Of a DNA stretch of 64,000 bases, positions 1-8,312 are shown piece after piece. Where the stretch lies: positions 1,426,001-1,490,000 of the forward strand of contig NZ_CP120360.1 of NCBI RefSeq assembly GCF_029510815.1, read 5' to 3'. Origin of the DNA: Janibacter sp. DB-40 (lineage in GTDB: Bacteria > Actinomycetota > Actinomycetes > Actinomycetales > Dermatophilaceae). Each line of letters begins with the position of its first letter. Position 1 is the first letter of the stretch. The notes under the pieces were generated by a model that did no database searches, was not told the origin of the DNA, and was given only the letters and a program-made list of their open reading frames with translations. A program made the position numbers and the translations under genes.

Positions 1-486
1 CTGGTCGAAGCGGGGATCGGTGCTCGTCGGGATCGTCGCGGTCGCGACGACCACCGCCAGGTCCGCCTGCTGGGCCAGCAGGAGGTCGAAGCACTCCTCG
101 GGGTCGGCCTCGATGATCCGCACGCTGCACCGCGGGTGGATGGAGCGCACCTGTGCAGCCACCGAGGGCAGCAGCGCGGACGCCGCGGTGGCGAAACCGC
201 ACAGCCGCAGCGACCTGACCTGGTCGGGGTCGGTCTGCTCCAGGTCGGCGCGGACCTCCTCCCAGAGCGCGAAGAGGTCGTCGGCGTGCTCCAGCAGGAT
301 CCGGGCCGGCTCGGTCAACCGGATCCCGCGCCCGTCCTGCTCCAGCAGCGGCACACCGAGCTCGGCGGACAGCGAGCGCAGCTGGTGCGAGACCGCGGAC
401 GGGGAGAAGCCGAGCGCCTGGGCGGCGGCGGTCACGGTGCCGTGCGAGGCGACGACGCGCAGCACGTTGAGACGGCGATCGATCAT
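1..486 (-). CDS. LysR-family transcriptional regulator (partial, runs off the left edge)
   Basis: The minus-strand frame opens at the ATG complementary to 484-486 (MIDRRLNVLRVVAS) and stays open to base 1, giving 162 N-terminal codons. Residues about 1-60 are a LysR winged helix-turn-helix with the usual TVTAAAQALGFSPSAVSHQL helix pair and the ELGVPLLEQDGRGIRLT wing. From about residue 90 (VRSLRLCGFATAASALLPSV) the periplasmic-binding-like effector domain begins; its C-terminal half is outside the window. It is divergent from the Rieske oxygenase gene with a 95-bp gap holding a perfect inverted repeat, so control of the betaine-type demethylation genes is the natural inference. The effector is unknown. 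Confidence 0.9.
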   Translation of the reverse strand, partial: MIDRRLNVLRVVASHGTVTAAAQALGFSPSAVSHQLRSLSAELGVPLLEQDGRGIRLTEPARILLEHADDLFALWEEVRADLEQTDPDQVRSLRLCGFATAASALLPSVAAQVRSIHPRCSVRIIEADPEECFDLLLAQQADLAVVVATATIPTSTDPRFDQ

Positions 487-494
487 GCAACGAT

Positions 495-514
495 CTTGCA
501 CGACGCCGTGCAAG
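495..514. promoter_or_regulatory. Candidate LysR operator: perfect 8-bp inverted repeat
   Basis: The sequence is CTTGCACG, a 4-bp spacer (ACGC), then CGTGCAAG, in the divergent gap between the LysR gene and the Rieske oxygenase. It contains the T-N11-A arrangement inside an interrupted dyad that is typical of LysR-type regulator sites. It lies 9 bp from the regulator's own start codon, as expected for autorepression plus activation of the divergent operon. Binding is inferred, not shown. Confidence 0.6.
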
Positions 515-581
515 AACGTGCGCTTCTCCTCACCAGTGATCCGGGTCACAATCGACGTGGGACGCCCGATCGGATCGAGGA

Positions 582-1919
582 GTGCACCGTGACCGCGCAG
601 GCAGCAACCACCCGGCCCCAACCACCGACCACCCCGGACACGGCCGCCGCGTCCACGGCCGGACCGCCGCCGGGGACCTCGGAGCCGCCGGGCTGGCGCA
701 GCTCGTCGCGCGGCGCGCGCCCGGCCGGTCGCTCGAGGCGCCGTTCTACACCAGCCCGGAGGTCTTCGACCTCGACGTGGCGGCGGTCTTCGCTCGCCAC
801 TGGGTCTTCGTCGCCACGGAGCCGGAGATCCCCGAGCCCGGTGACTACGTGACCGTCGACATCGGTCCGTACTCCGTCATCGTGCTGCGCGACGACGAGG
901 AGCAGGTGCGCGCCTTCCACAACGTGTGCCGGCACCGCGGCGCACGACTGCTCCCCGAGGCCTCCGGGTCCGTGGGCAACCTCGTGTGCGGCTACCACCA
1001 GTGGACCTACGCCACCGACGGGCGCCTGCTGCACGCCGGGCAGCAGTCATCCGGCTTCGACGCCGGCTGCTGGAGCCTGAAGCAGCTCCACGTGCGCTCC
1101 GTGGACGGGCTGGTCCTCGTCTGCCTGGCGCCCGACCCGCCCTCGGACATCGACGACGTCGCTGCCCGGCTGCGGCCCTACCTCGCGCCCCACCGGCTGG
1201 CCCGCACGAAGGTCGCCGCCCGGGAGGACCTGGTCGAGCACGCGAACTGGAAGCTGGTGATGGAGAACAACCGCGAGTGCTACCACTGCGAGGCCGGCCA
1301 CCCGGAGCTCACCCGCACGTTCTTCCCGACGTGGGGATACGCCGAGGACGAGATCCCGCGCCGGCTCCTGCCGGCGCACGAGCGGTACCTGGGTGCGACG
1401 GCCGAGCTGGAGGAGACCTGTCGCACGCGCGACATCCCCACCGCGCTGATCCGTGAGGTGTCCGGCCGGCCGACGGCGTTCCGGGTGGACCGGGGGCCGC
1501 TGGACGGTGCGGGGGAGTCCTACACCCGCGACGGGCGGGCCGTCTGCGAGCGCCTGCTGGGGGACCTGGACGTCCGCCGCCTGGGCCGACTGTCGATCCA
1601 CCTGCAGCCCAACTCGTGGTTCCACGTCGTCGGTGACCACGCCGTCACCTTCACCGCGCTGCCGCTGGCGGCCGACCGCACCCTGGTGCGCACCACGTGG
1701 CTGGTCCACGAGGACGCCGTCGAGGGCGTCGACTACGACCTGGCGACACTCACCGACGTGTGGCACCGGACCAATGCCCAGGACGCGGGCCTCGTCTCCC
1801 GCGCCCAGGCCGGGATCAGCGACCCCGCGTACGAGCCCGGCCCCTACTCGCCCTCCGAGAGCGACGTGGACGCCTTCGTCACCTGGTACGTCGAGCGGCT
1901 GGCGGAGGAGCTCGGATGA
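582..1919 (+). CDS. Rieske non-heme iron oxygenase, alpha subunit (GbcA/Stc2-like quaternary-amine demethylase)
   Basis: An aromatic-ring-hydroxylating-type oxygenase subunit of 445 codons from the first possible start. The Rieske [2Fe-2S] ligands are seen as C116-x-H118 and C136-x2-H139 (CRHRG ... CGYHQW). The mononuclear iron site is the family motif ENNRECYHCEAGHPEL. This sub-family oxidatively removes a methyl group from glycine betaine or proline betaine as formaldehyde, which fits the downstream reductase and OYE-type demethylase. It overlaps the next gene by ATGA. The start is doubtful: a good ribosome binding site (GAGGAG, 577-582) serves a GTG at 589 that lies in another frame (MTAQAATTRPQPPTTPD), and the first ~25 residues of the oxygenase frame look non-coding. 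One missing base between about 600 and 690 would join them. Substrate is inferred from context. Confidence 0.85.
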   Translation: MHRDRAGSNHPAPTTDHPGHGRRVHGRTAAGDLGAAGLAQLVARRAPGRSLEAPFYTSPEVFDLDVAAVFARHWVFVATEPEIPEPGDYVTVDIGPYSVIVLRDDEEQVRAFHNVCRHRGARLLPEASGSVGNLVCGYHQWTYATDGRLLHAGQQSSGFDAGCWSLKQLHVRSVDGLVLVCLAPDPPSDIDDVAARLRPYLAPHRLARTKVAAREDLVEHANWKLVMENNRECYHCEAGHPELTRTFFPTWGYAEDEIPRRLLPAHERYLGATAELEETCRTRDIPTALIREVSGRPTAFRVDRGPLDGAGESYTRDGRAVCERLLGDLDVRRLGRLSIHLQPNSWFHVVGDHAVTFTALPLAADRTLVRTTWLVHEDAVEGVDYDLATLTDVWHRTNAQDAGLVSRAQAGISDPAYEPGPYSPSESDVDAFVTWYVERLAEELG

Positions 1920-3037
1920 CCGACATGCTGGTCCGCCCAGCGGGGCCCGGAGCGGACACCGGGGGAGCGTGGACCGACACGATCGACGGTCCGCTCACGT
2001 GCACCGGCGTCGTGGACCTCACCCACGACGTGCGCACCTTCACCTTCGCGCCTCCCGGTGGCCGGATGCTGCGGTTCCTGCCGGGCCAGTACCTGACCTT
2101 CCGCGTCGTCGTCGACGGCCGGCCGGTCTCGCGCTGCTACACCATCTCCTCCGCACCGACCCGGCCCGAGCTGCTGGAGATCACCGTCAAGCGGGTGCCC
2201 GGCGGGGTCGTCTCCCCGTGGCTGCACGAGCACCTGCGGCCCGGGGACGTCGTCGAGGCGAGCGGGCCGTGCGGGCAGTTCAGCCACGAGCTGCACCCCG
2301 CCGACAGCCACCTCTTCCTCACGGCGGGCAGCGGCATCACCCCGGCCATGTCGATGGTGCGGACCCTGTGCGACACCGGTGCCGCAGTCGACATCGTCCT
2401 CGTCCACTGCGCCCGCACCCCCGACGACATCGTCTTCCGCAGCGAGCTCGCGCAGCTGTCCACCCGGCACGGCGTCACGGTCGCGGTCCTGTGCGAGGAC
2501 GACTCCCCGGGTGAGCACTGGGACGGCCTGCGCGGCCGGCTCGACGCGGCCGCGCTGCGGCAGGTCGCTCCGGACCTGCGCCGCCGCGAGGTCTTCACCT
2601 GTGGTCCGCCACCCTTCATGGCGGCGGTCCGCGAGCTGCTCGAGGGCGAAGGGGGTGACCCCCGCCGCGCGCACGAGGAGTCCTTCGTCCTCGAGAGCGC
2701 GACGTCGACAGGGCCGCCGGCCGCCGACGGCCGGACGAACGCCGACGGGCAGGCAGGCGCCGACCGCGTCACGGCGACATACCGGCTCGAGCTGCGGCGC
2801 AGCGGACGGGTCGTGGAGTGCGACGCCGACTCGACGATCCTCGAGGCGGCGCGCCGGGCGGGGGTGACGCTCCCTTCGTCGTGCGAGGAGGGGATGTGCG
2901 GCACCTGCAAGCTCACCCTGCTCGACGGCCGCGTCGACATGCAGCACGCGGGCGGCATCCGCCCGCGGGAGGTGGCGCGGGGCCAGATCCTGCCCTGCTG
3001 CTCCACCCCGCTCGAGGACGTGGTGGTGGACGCATGA
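1916..3037 (+). CDS. Hybrid flavin/[2Fe-2S] oxidoreductase, electron donor to the Rieske oxygenase (GbcB-like)
   Basis: A 373-residue ferredoxin-reductase fused to a plant-type ferredoxin. Residues ~25-125 form the FAD-binding barrel (RCYTISSAPT), ~130-245 the NAD-binding domain (LTAGSGITPAMSM and CGPPPFM), and the last ~85 residues carry the [2Fe-2S] loop CEEGMCGTCK with a fourth cysteine at ~361; the cluster ligands are near 323, 328, 331 and 361. It should pass electrons from NAD(P)H to the upstream oxygenase. The ATG at 1916 overlaps the oxygenase stop (ATGA), so the two are translationally coupled. The linker before the ferredoxin domain (~250-290) is Ala/Gly/Asp-rich. Class assignment is firm; exact partner is inferred from adjacency. 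Confidence 0.88.
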   Translation: MTDMLVRPAGPGADTGGAWTDTIDGPLTCTGVVDLTHDVRTFTFAPPGGRMLRFLPGQYLTFRVVVDGRPVSRCYTISSAPTRPELLEITVKRVPGGVVSPWLHEHLRPGDVVEASGPCGQFSHELHPADSHLFLTAGSGITPAMSMVRTLCDTGAAVDIVLVHCARTPDDIVFRSELAQLSTRHGVTVAVLCEDDSPGEHWDGLRGRLDAAALRQVAPDLRRREVFTCGPPPFMAAVRELLEGEGGDPRRAHEESFVLESATSTGPPAADGRTNADGQAGADRVTATYRLELRRSGRVVECDADSTILEAARRAGVTLPSSCEEGMCGTCKLTLLDGRVDMQHAGGIRPREVARGQILPCCSTPLEDVVVDA

Positions 3038-5067
3038 GCGCCGAGGACCCGCTGCTGACCCCCTTCGTCCTCAAGGGGGTCCGGCTGCGCAACCGCATCG
3101 TCAGCACCTCGCACGAGCCGTCCTACAGCGAGGACGGGCTGCCGGGGGAGCGGTACCGCGCTTACCACGTCGAGAAGGCGCGCGGTGGCGTCGGCCTGAC
3201 CATGATCGGTGGCAGCGCGCTGGTCAGCCGGGAGGTGGCGCCGGCCTTCGGCAACCTGCAGCTGTGGCGGGAGGAGTCCGAGCCGCTGCTGCGGCAGCTG
3301 GCCGACGAGGTGCACGAGCAGGGTGCGGCGGTGATGACCCAGCTGACCCACCTGGGGCACCGCACGAGCAACTACGCCCACGAGTGGTTGCCGGCCGTCT
3401 CGGCCAGTGCCGTGCGCGAGCCGGCGCACCGGGCCTTCACCCGGGCGGCCGAGGAGTGGGACATGGACCGGGTCGTCGACGACTTCGTCACCGTCGCCCA
3501 GCGGTGCCGGGCCGCCGGCCTCGACGGCATCGAGCTGATGGCCTACGGGCACCTGCTGGACGCCTTCTGGAGCCCGACGTGGAACCACCGCGAGGACGAG
3601 TACGGCGGCAGCCACGACAACCGGATGCGCTTCCCGCTGCGCGTGGTGCGGGCCGTGCACGAGGCGGTCGGCCCGGACTTCGTCGTCGGTGTCCGGATGA
3701 GCTTCGACGAGGAGCGCGAGGGCGGGCTCGGCCCCGGGGAGTCCCTGGGCGTGGCCGAGGACCTCGTGGCGGCAGGGGTGGACTTCTTCAGCGTGATCCG
3801 GGGGACGATCGCCACCGACGCCGAGCTCGCCAGGGTCATCCCGCCGATGGGGACACCGGCCGCCCCGCACCTGGAGTTCGCCGGGCAGATCCGGCGGAAG
3901 CTCTCGGTCCCGGTGATGCACGCGGCCCGGATCGCCGACGTGGAGACCGCGCGCCACGCGATCCGCGAGGGGCTGCTCGACCTCGTCGGCATGACCCGGG
4001 CACTCATGGCCGACCCCGAGCTGCCCACCAAGGTGCGCGAGGGGCGCTCGGACCGGATCCGTCCGTGCGTCGGCGCGAACATGTGCATCGACGGCATCTA
4101 CGCCTCGGGTGCCGCGTACTGCATCCACAACCCCTCGACGGGTCGCGAGCTCGAGGTGCCGCAGCGCGTCGAGCGGGCCCGCACGACCAGACGCGTGGCC
4201 GTCGTCGGCGCCGGTCCGGCCGGTCTGGAGGCGGCGCGGGTGCTGGCCGAGCGCGGGCACGAGGTGGTGCTGCACGAGGCCGCCGACCGGGTCGGTGGAC
4301 AGCTGCTGCTCGCCTCGGCCTCACCCCGCCGTCGCGACCTGCGCGGGATCATCGACTGGCGGCGCGACGAGCTGGCCCGGCTCGGCGCCGCGGTGCACCT
4401 GGGCAGCCTCGTCGACGCGCAGACCCTGCTGGAGGAGCAGTGGGACGACGTCGTCGTCGCGACCGGGGGAGTGCCCGCGGCTCCGCAGGTCCCCGGTGCG
4501 CAGCTGCTGCTGGACACCTGGGACGTGCTGTCCGGGGCCCGTCATCCGCACGGCCGGGTCCTCGTCTACGACGACCACGGCGGCCACCAGGCGCTCGACG
4601 CCGTGGAGGCGCTGCTGCGCAGTGGTGCGGACGTCGAGCTCGTCACGCCGGAGCGGATGCTCTCGCCGGACGTCGGAGCGATCAGCGCGGCCGGTTACAT
4701 CGACGCACTCGCCCGCGCCGAGGTGCCGGTGACGGTGCTGCGGCGGTTGACCGGCGCGCGCCGGTCGGGGTCACGGGTGGCGGTGGACCTCGGTGTGGAC
4801 GGGTCGGACTTCCGGGAGAGCCGTACCGTCGACGCCGTGGTGGCCGAGATGGGCACCGAGCCGGTCCACGACGTCTACGACGACCTCGTCGGCCACTCCA
4901 CCAACCACGGCGCGGTGGACCTGGACGCACTGCTGGGGCTGCGTGCCCAGACGATCGTGCGCAACGAGGACGGCGCCTTCCGGCTCTTCCGCATCGGGGA
5001 CGCGGTGTCCAGCCGCAACGTCCACGCGGCGATGCTCGACGCCGCGCGGCTGTGCCGAGCGATCTGA
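3034..5067 (+). CDS. Old-yellow-enzyme-type NADH:flavin oxidoreductase with FAD domain (N-methyl amine demethylase, DgcA/StcD-like)
   Basis: 677 residues: an FMN-binding TIM barrel (~1-335, starting LLTPFVLKGVRLRNRIV), a cysteine cluster near 345-363 (CVGANMC then C eleven residues on), and a C-terminal dinucleotide-binding domain with VVGAGPAGLEAA at ~390. 2,4-dienoyl-CoA reductases use four cysteines spaced C-x2-C-x3-C-x11-C; here the second is Ala and the spacing is one shorter, which I believe is normal for the amine-demethylase branch. Such proteins demethylate dimethylglycine or N-methylproline after a Rieske enzyme has removed the first methyl. The ATG at 3034 overlaps the previous stop (ATGA). 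I infer the third step of a betaine demethylation operon; glycine betaine versus proline betaine cannot be decided. Confidence 0.82.
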   Translation: MSAEDPLLTPFVLKGVRLRNRIVSTSHEPSYSEDGLPGERYRAYHVEKARGGVGLTMIGGSALVSREVAPAFGNLQLWREESEPLLRQLADEVHEQGAAVMTQLTHLGHRTSNYAHEWLPAVSASAVREPAHRAFTRAAEEWDMDRVVDDFVTVAQRCRAAGLDGIELMAYGHLLDAFWSPTWNHREDEYGGSHDNRMRFPLRVVRAVHEAVGPDFVVGVRMSFDEEREGGLGPGESLGVAEDLVAAGVDFFSVIRGTIATDAELARVIPPMGTPAAPHLEFAGQIRRKLSVPVMHAARIADVETARHAIREGLLDLVGMTRALMADPELPTKVREGRSDRIRPCVGANMCIDGIYASGAAYCIHNPSTGRELEVPQRVERARTTRRVAVVGAGPAGLEAARVLAERGHEVVLHEAADRVGGQLLLASASPRRRDLRGIIDWRRDELARLGAAVHLGSLVDAQTLLEEQWDDVVVATGGVPAAPQVPGAQLLLDTWDVLSGARHPHGRVLVYDDHGGHQALDAVEALLRSGADVELVTPERMLSPDVGAISAAGYIDALARAEVPVTVLRRLTGARRSGSRVAVDLGVDGSDFRESRTVDAVVAEMGTEPVHDVYDDLVGHSTNHGAVDLDALLGLRAQTIVRNEDGAFRLFRIGDAVSSRNVHAAMLDAARLCRAI

Positions 5068-5073
5068 GGCTTC

Positions 5074-5187
5074 GAGACGGTCGCGGGGCGACCTCCTCAG
5101 CCGTCGGTGGCGAGACGGTGGCGGAGCGACCTCCTCAGCCGTCGGTGGCGAGACGGTGGTGGGGCGACCTCCTCAACCGTCGGTGGG
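5074..5187. repeat. Three tandem copies of a 38-bp intergenic repeat
   Basis: Copies begin at 5074, 5112 and 5150 with the unit start GAGACGGT and shared core GCGACCTCCTCA(G/A)CCGTCGGTGG; they differ at only a few bases. Each unit contains GACGGT and ACCGTC arms about 18 bp apart, so each can fold. The array lies between two convergent genes and supplies the last codons and stop of the CoA-transferase gene. It resembles a class of single-copy intergenic repeats I associate with Nocardioides/Intrasporangiaceae genomes (GGTTGAGGAGGTCGC-type), which is recall and not checked. Confidence 0.85.
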
Positions 5188-6324
5188 CGGATGCCCGAAG
5201 GTGGCGCCCGAGTGCTCACCGAGCAGCGGGGGGACACGTCGGTAGCGAGCCGGCGTGCCCGACAGCCGGATCGGGTTGGACACCTGCTGGCTGGTGCGGG
5301 AGCCGTCGGGGTCGGCGATCTCGACGACGGGTTCCAGGCCCAGGGTCTCGGCCAGCCCGAGCGCCTCGACGACCGAGTTCACCTTCCCGGCGGGGACCCC
5401 CGCGGCGGTGAGTCGGTCGGCCCAGTCCGCGGCGGACCCGGTGCGCAGCCGGTCCTCGAGCAGCGCCTTCAGCTCGTCTCGGTGGGTCACCCGGCTGGAA
5501 TTGTCGGCGAAGCGCGGATCCGTCCCCAGCTCGGGGACGGACAGCACCCGGGTCAGCGCCCGGAACTGCTTGTCGTTGCCGACCGCGACGGCCAGTGGTC
5601 CGTCGGCGGTCGCGAGCGTCTCGTAGGGCGCGATGCTCGGGTGCGCGTTGCCCATCCGTTGCGGCGCGAGCCCGGTCACCAGCGTGCTCGACGCCTGGTT
5701 GACCAACCCGCTCAGCAGCGAGGAGAGCAGGTTGACCTCGACGCGCTGACCGACGCCGGTCTCGTCGAGGGCCCGCAGGGCGGTGAGGATCCCGATGACG
5801 GCGTTCTGCCCGGTGACGACGTCGACGAGGGCCACCCCCACCTTGCTCGGCTCGGAGTCGGGGGAGCCGGTCACGCTCATCAGCCCGCCGACGGCCTGGA
5901 CGAGCAGGTCGTACCCGGGCAGGGTCGCCCCGCCCGCGCTGCCGAAGCCGGTGATCGAGCAGTAGACGAGCTCGGGCCGGCTCGCGTGCAGGGTGTCGAA
6001 GTCCAGTCCGTAGCGCTCCATGACCCCGGGCCGGAAGTTCTCGACGACGATGTCGGCCTCCATCGCGATGGTGGTCGCGGTCGCCAGGCCCTCGGCGGTG
6101 CCCAGGTCGCACGTGATGGAGCGCTTGTTGCGGTTGACGCTGGAGAAGTAGGTGCCGACCCCGAACTCGTCCACTGGCGGCACCCAGCTGCGGGTGTCGT
6201 CACCGGAGGGTCGCTCGATCTTGATGACGTCGGCGCCGAAGTCCGCCAGCACCATGGTGGCGAAGGGGCCCGCGAGGACCCGGGAGAAGTCGGCGACCTT
6301 CAGGCCGGCCAGGGCGTCGCTCAT
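5173..6324 (-). CDS. CaiB/BaiF-family CoA transferase (probable glutarate CoA-transferase)
   Basis: 383 residues of a class III CoA transferase. The N-terminal signature GLKVADFSRVLAGPFATMVLA and DFGADVIKIE are present, and the catalytic aspartate that forms the acyl-anhydride is D168 in ALVDVVTGQNA, matching the Asp-169 of characterised members. Family members move CoA between carboxylates. Its operon partner is an L-2-hydroxyglutarate oxidase and the divergent gene is glutaryl-CoA dehydrogenase, so the best guess is activation of glutarate to glutaryl-CoA from succinyl-CoA, as for GcdG/SUGCT. The start ATG (6322-6324) overlaps the stop of lhgO. Its final codons lie in the third copy of a 38-bp intergenic repeat, so the C-terminal tail may be repeat-derived. 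Substrate is inferred from neighbours. Confidence 0.8.
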   Translation of the reverse strand: MSDALAGLKVADFSRVLAGPFATMVLADFGADVIKIERPSGDDTRSWVPPVDEFGVGTYFSSVNRNKRSITCDLGTAEGLATATTIAMEADIVVENFRPGVMERYGLDFDTLHASRPELVYCSITGFGSAGGATLPGYDLLVQAVGGLMSVTGSPDSEPSKVGVALVDVVTGQNAVIGILTALRALDETGVGQRVEVNLLSSLLSGLVNQASSTLVTGLAPQRMGNAHPSIAPYETLATADGPLAVAVGNDKQFRALTRVLSVPELGTDPRFADNSSRVTHRDELKALLEDRLRTGSAADWADRLTAAGVPAGKVNSVVEALGLAETLGLEPVVEIADPDGSRTSQQVSNPIRLSGTPARYRRVPPLLGEHSGATFGHPPTDG

Positions 6325-7535
6325 GCAGGTGCGTCCGTCCGGCCGAGCAGGATGTCGACGACGTGCTCGGCGATCGCCAGCGACGACGTGGCCGCGGGGG
6401 AGGGCGCATTGCGCAGCGCCAGGACCGGCCCGCGGCGGGTGATGCGGAAGTCGTCCACGAGGGCGCCGTCGACACCCAGTGCCTGGGCGCGCACGCCGCG
6501 CGGCCCCGGGACGACGTCGTCGGCCGTCAGCTCGGGGACGTAGCGGCGGGCCGCCCCGACGAAGCGCTGCTTGCTCGCCGACCCGAGCATCTCGGTGATC
6601 CCGGTGCGCCAGTGCCGGGCAGCAAAGCGGCGGAAGCCGGACCAGGCGACGGCGTCACGCAGGTCGGCCGCGGAGACATGCGACCAGCCGTAACCCTCGC
6701 GGGCCAGGGCGAGGACGGCATTCGGACCGACCATCACCTCACCGTCGACGCGAGGAGTCAGGTGCACGCCGAGGAAGGGGTAGCGGGGATCGGGGACGGG
6801 GTAGACCAGACCGCGCACGAGGTCCCGGCGCTCGGGACGCAGCAGGTAGTACTCGCCCCGGAAGGGGACGATGCGCGGGTCCGCCTCGTCCCCGGCCAGG
6901 GCCGCGACCCGGTCGGCCTGCAGCCCGGCGCAGAGCACGACTCGCTCCGCGCGGACCTCTTGGCCGTCGGCGCCGGTCACGATCGTCCGGTCCCCGTCCG
7001 GCCGGATGCCGGTGACCTCGAAGGAGGTGCGCACGCTCCCGCCGGCCGCGGTGATGTCCTGGGCCATCGCGCGCGTGACCGCTGCGTAGTCGACGATCGC
7101 CGTGTGGGGTGAGTGCAGACCGGCCACACCGGTGACGTGCGGCTCGATCTCGCGCAGCTCGTCCGGGCCGATCTCGCGCACACCCGGCACCCCGTTGGCG
7201 CGGGCCCGCGCGGTGATGTCGGACAGGCGGGAGCTCTCGGCCTCGTCGAGGGCCACGAGGACCTTGCCGCACTCGTCGTAGGCCAGCTCGTGCTCGGAGC
7301 AGAACTCCTGCAGCAGGTGGACCCCGCGGCGGCACAGCCGGGCCTTGAGCGAGCCCGGCACGTAGTAGAGCCCGGCGTGCACCACGCCGCTGTTGTGGCC
7401 GGTCTGGTGGGCGGCCAGGGCCGCCTCCTTCTCGAGCGCGGTGACCTCGGCGCCCGGTTGCAGCTGCAGGATCCGCCGGGCGACGGCCACTCCGAGGATC
7501 CCGCCGCCGACGACGGCGTAGCTGGTGGGACTCAT
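6321..7535 (-). CDS. lhgO: L-2-hydroxyglutarate oxidase
   Basis: 404 residues, FAD-dependent DAO superfamily. The dinucleotide motif VVGGGILGVAVARR starts at residue 8; the family-typical stretch HQTGHNSGVVHAGLYY follows, then a substrate domain with PFRGEYYLL and HLTPRVDGEVMVGPNAVLAL. LhgO oxidises L-2-hydroxyglutarate to 2-oxoglutarate, passing electrons to the quinone pool. In other bacteria it works after CsiD glutarate hydroxylase; no csiD is seen here, so it may serve to repair or use L-2-hydroxyglutarate directly. Start chosen at 7535 because AGGAGAGGAC lies just upstream. It overlaps tetR at its start and the CoA transferase at its stop, forming a three-gene operon. Confidence 0.88.
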   Translation of the reverse strand: MSPTSYAVVGGGILGVAVARRILQLQPGAEVTALEKEAALAAHQTGHNSGVVHAGLYYVPGSLKARLCRRGVHLLQEFCSEHELAYDECGKVLVALDEAESSRLSDITARARANGVPGVREIGPDELREIEPHVTGVAGLHSPHTAIVDYAAVTRAMAQDITAAGGSVRTSFEVTGIRPDGDRTIVTGADGQEVRAERVVLCAGLQADRVAALAGDEADPRIVPFRGEYYLLRPERRDLVRGLVYPVPDPRYPFLGVHLTPRVDGEVMVGPNAVLALAREGYGWSHVSAADLRDAVAWSGFRRFAARHWRTGITEMLGSASKQRFVGAARRYVPELTADDVVPGPRGVRAQALGVDGALVDDFRITRRGPVLALRNAPSPAATSSLAIAEHVVDILLGRTDAPA

Positions 7536-8224
7536 GTCCTCTCCTTGTCCTCGATGACGCTCGTGGTGGCATGGACAGACGCTGTGCGATCCGTACCCGC
7601 GACCACTGTGTCGTACCGCGCGGCCAGCCCGTCCAGCAGGCATGCCAGGCCGAGTTCGAAGCTCTCCCTGTCGATCTCCTCGGCGACCTCCGGGAGTCGG
7701 TGCGCCTGTGCGAGAGCGGGGTAGCGGTCGAGGTAGACCCGGGCGTCGTCGGCGAAACCGCTGGCGAAGGGGGTCGATGCGGCCCCGACGACGAGGTACT
7801 TCACCGAGCCGGCGATCTCGGTCGCGTAGCGAGCCGGCCATCCGGCCGCGAGCAGGCCGGCGTGGACTCGTTCCGACATCGCGAGGAAGTCCTCGCGCCG
7901 CCCGGCGCCCGAGGCGACGAGCGGCACGGCGTTCGGGTGGGCCGCCAGCGACGCCCGGTACGAGCGCGCCCAGGTCTCCACCCCCCTTCGCCATGTGCCG
8001 TCGGCGAAGCCGCTGGTGTCGACCTGGCGGGTGAGCAGGTTGGCGACCGCGTCGAGGACCTCGTCGCGGTTGGCGTAGTGGCTGTAGAGGGAGGGGGCCT
8101 GCACGTCGAGGGCGCGCGCCAGGCCGCGCATGGAGAACTGGGCGAGGCCGTCCTCGTCGATCAGCCGCAGGGCGGTGTCGCGGATGCGCTCACGACTCAG
8201 GAGCGGTGTGCTGGGACGAGCCAC
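7532..8224 (-). CDS. TetR-family regulator of the glutarate genes
   Basis: 230 residues. Residues ~8-57 form the TetR helix-turn-helix (RERIRDTALRLIDEDGLAQF ... ALDVQAPSLYSHYANRDEVLD), followed by an all-helical TetR_C ligand domain (SVKYLVVGAASTPFASGFADD). It is the first gene of tetR-lhgO-CoA transferase and is divergent from gcdH across an 88-bp gap with two imperfect dyads. This arrangement suggests it represses both units and is released by a glutarate-pathway intermediate such as glutarate, L-2-hydroxyglutarate or glutaryl-CoA. Characterised glutarate regulators (GcdR, CsiR) belong to other families, so a TetR member here would be a different solution. The ligand is unknown. Confidence 0.85.
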   Translation of the reverse strand: MARPSTPLLSRERIRDTALRLIDEDGLAQFSMRGLARALDVQAPSLYSHYANRDEVLDAVANLLTRQVDTSGFADGTWRRGVETWARSYRASLAAHPNAVPLVASGAGRREDFLAMSERVHAGLLAAGWPARYATEIAGSVKYLVVGAASTPFASGFADDARVYLDRYPALAQAHRLPEVAEEIDRESFELGLACLLDGLAARYDTVVAGTDRTASVHATTSVIEDKERT

Positions 8225-8246
8225 GGAGCAGGCCTTTCGCGTTCGG

Positions 8247-8293
8247 AACCTAACGGTATAAGGTTACCGCACCGCACAAACCTAACACCGTTT
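8247..8293. promoter_or_regulatory. Divergent promoter/operator between tetR and gcdH
   Basis: Two related dyads sit side by side: AACCTAACGGTATAAGGTT (8247-8265, arms AACCT/AGGTT) and AAACCTAACACCGTTT (8278-8293, arms AAAC/GTTT). Both contain the shared word ACCTAAC, so they look like two copies of one operator. The stretch is locally A/T-rich and includes TATAAG, compatible with promoter -10 elements in either direction. The TetR protein encoded next door is the obvious candidate ligand. Confidence 0.6.
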
Positions 8294-8312
8294 GGACCTC
8301 TTGGAGATGACG

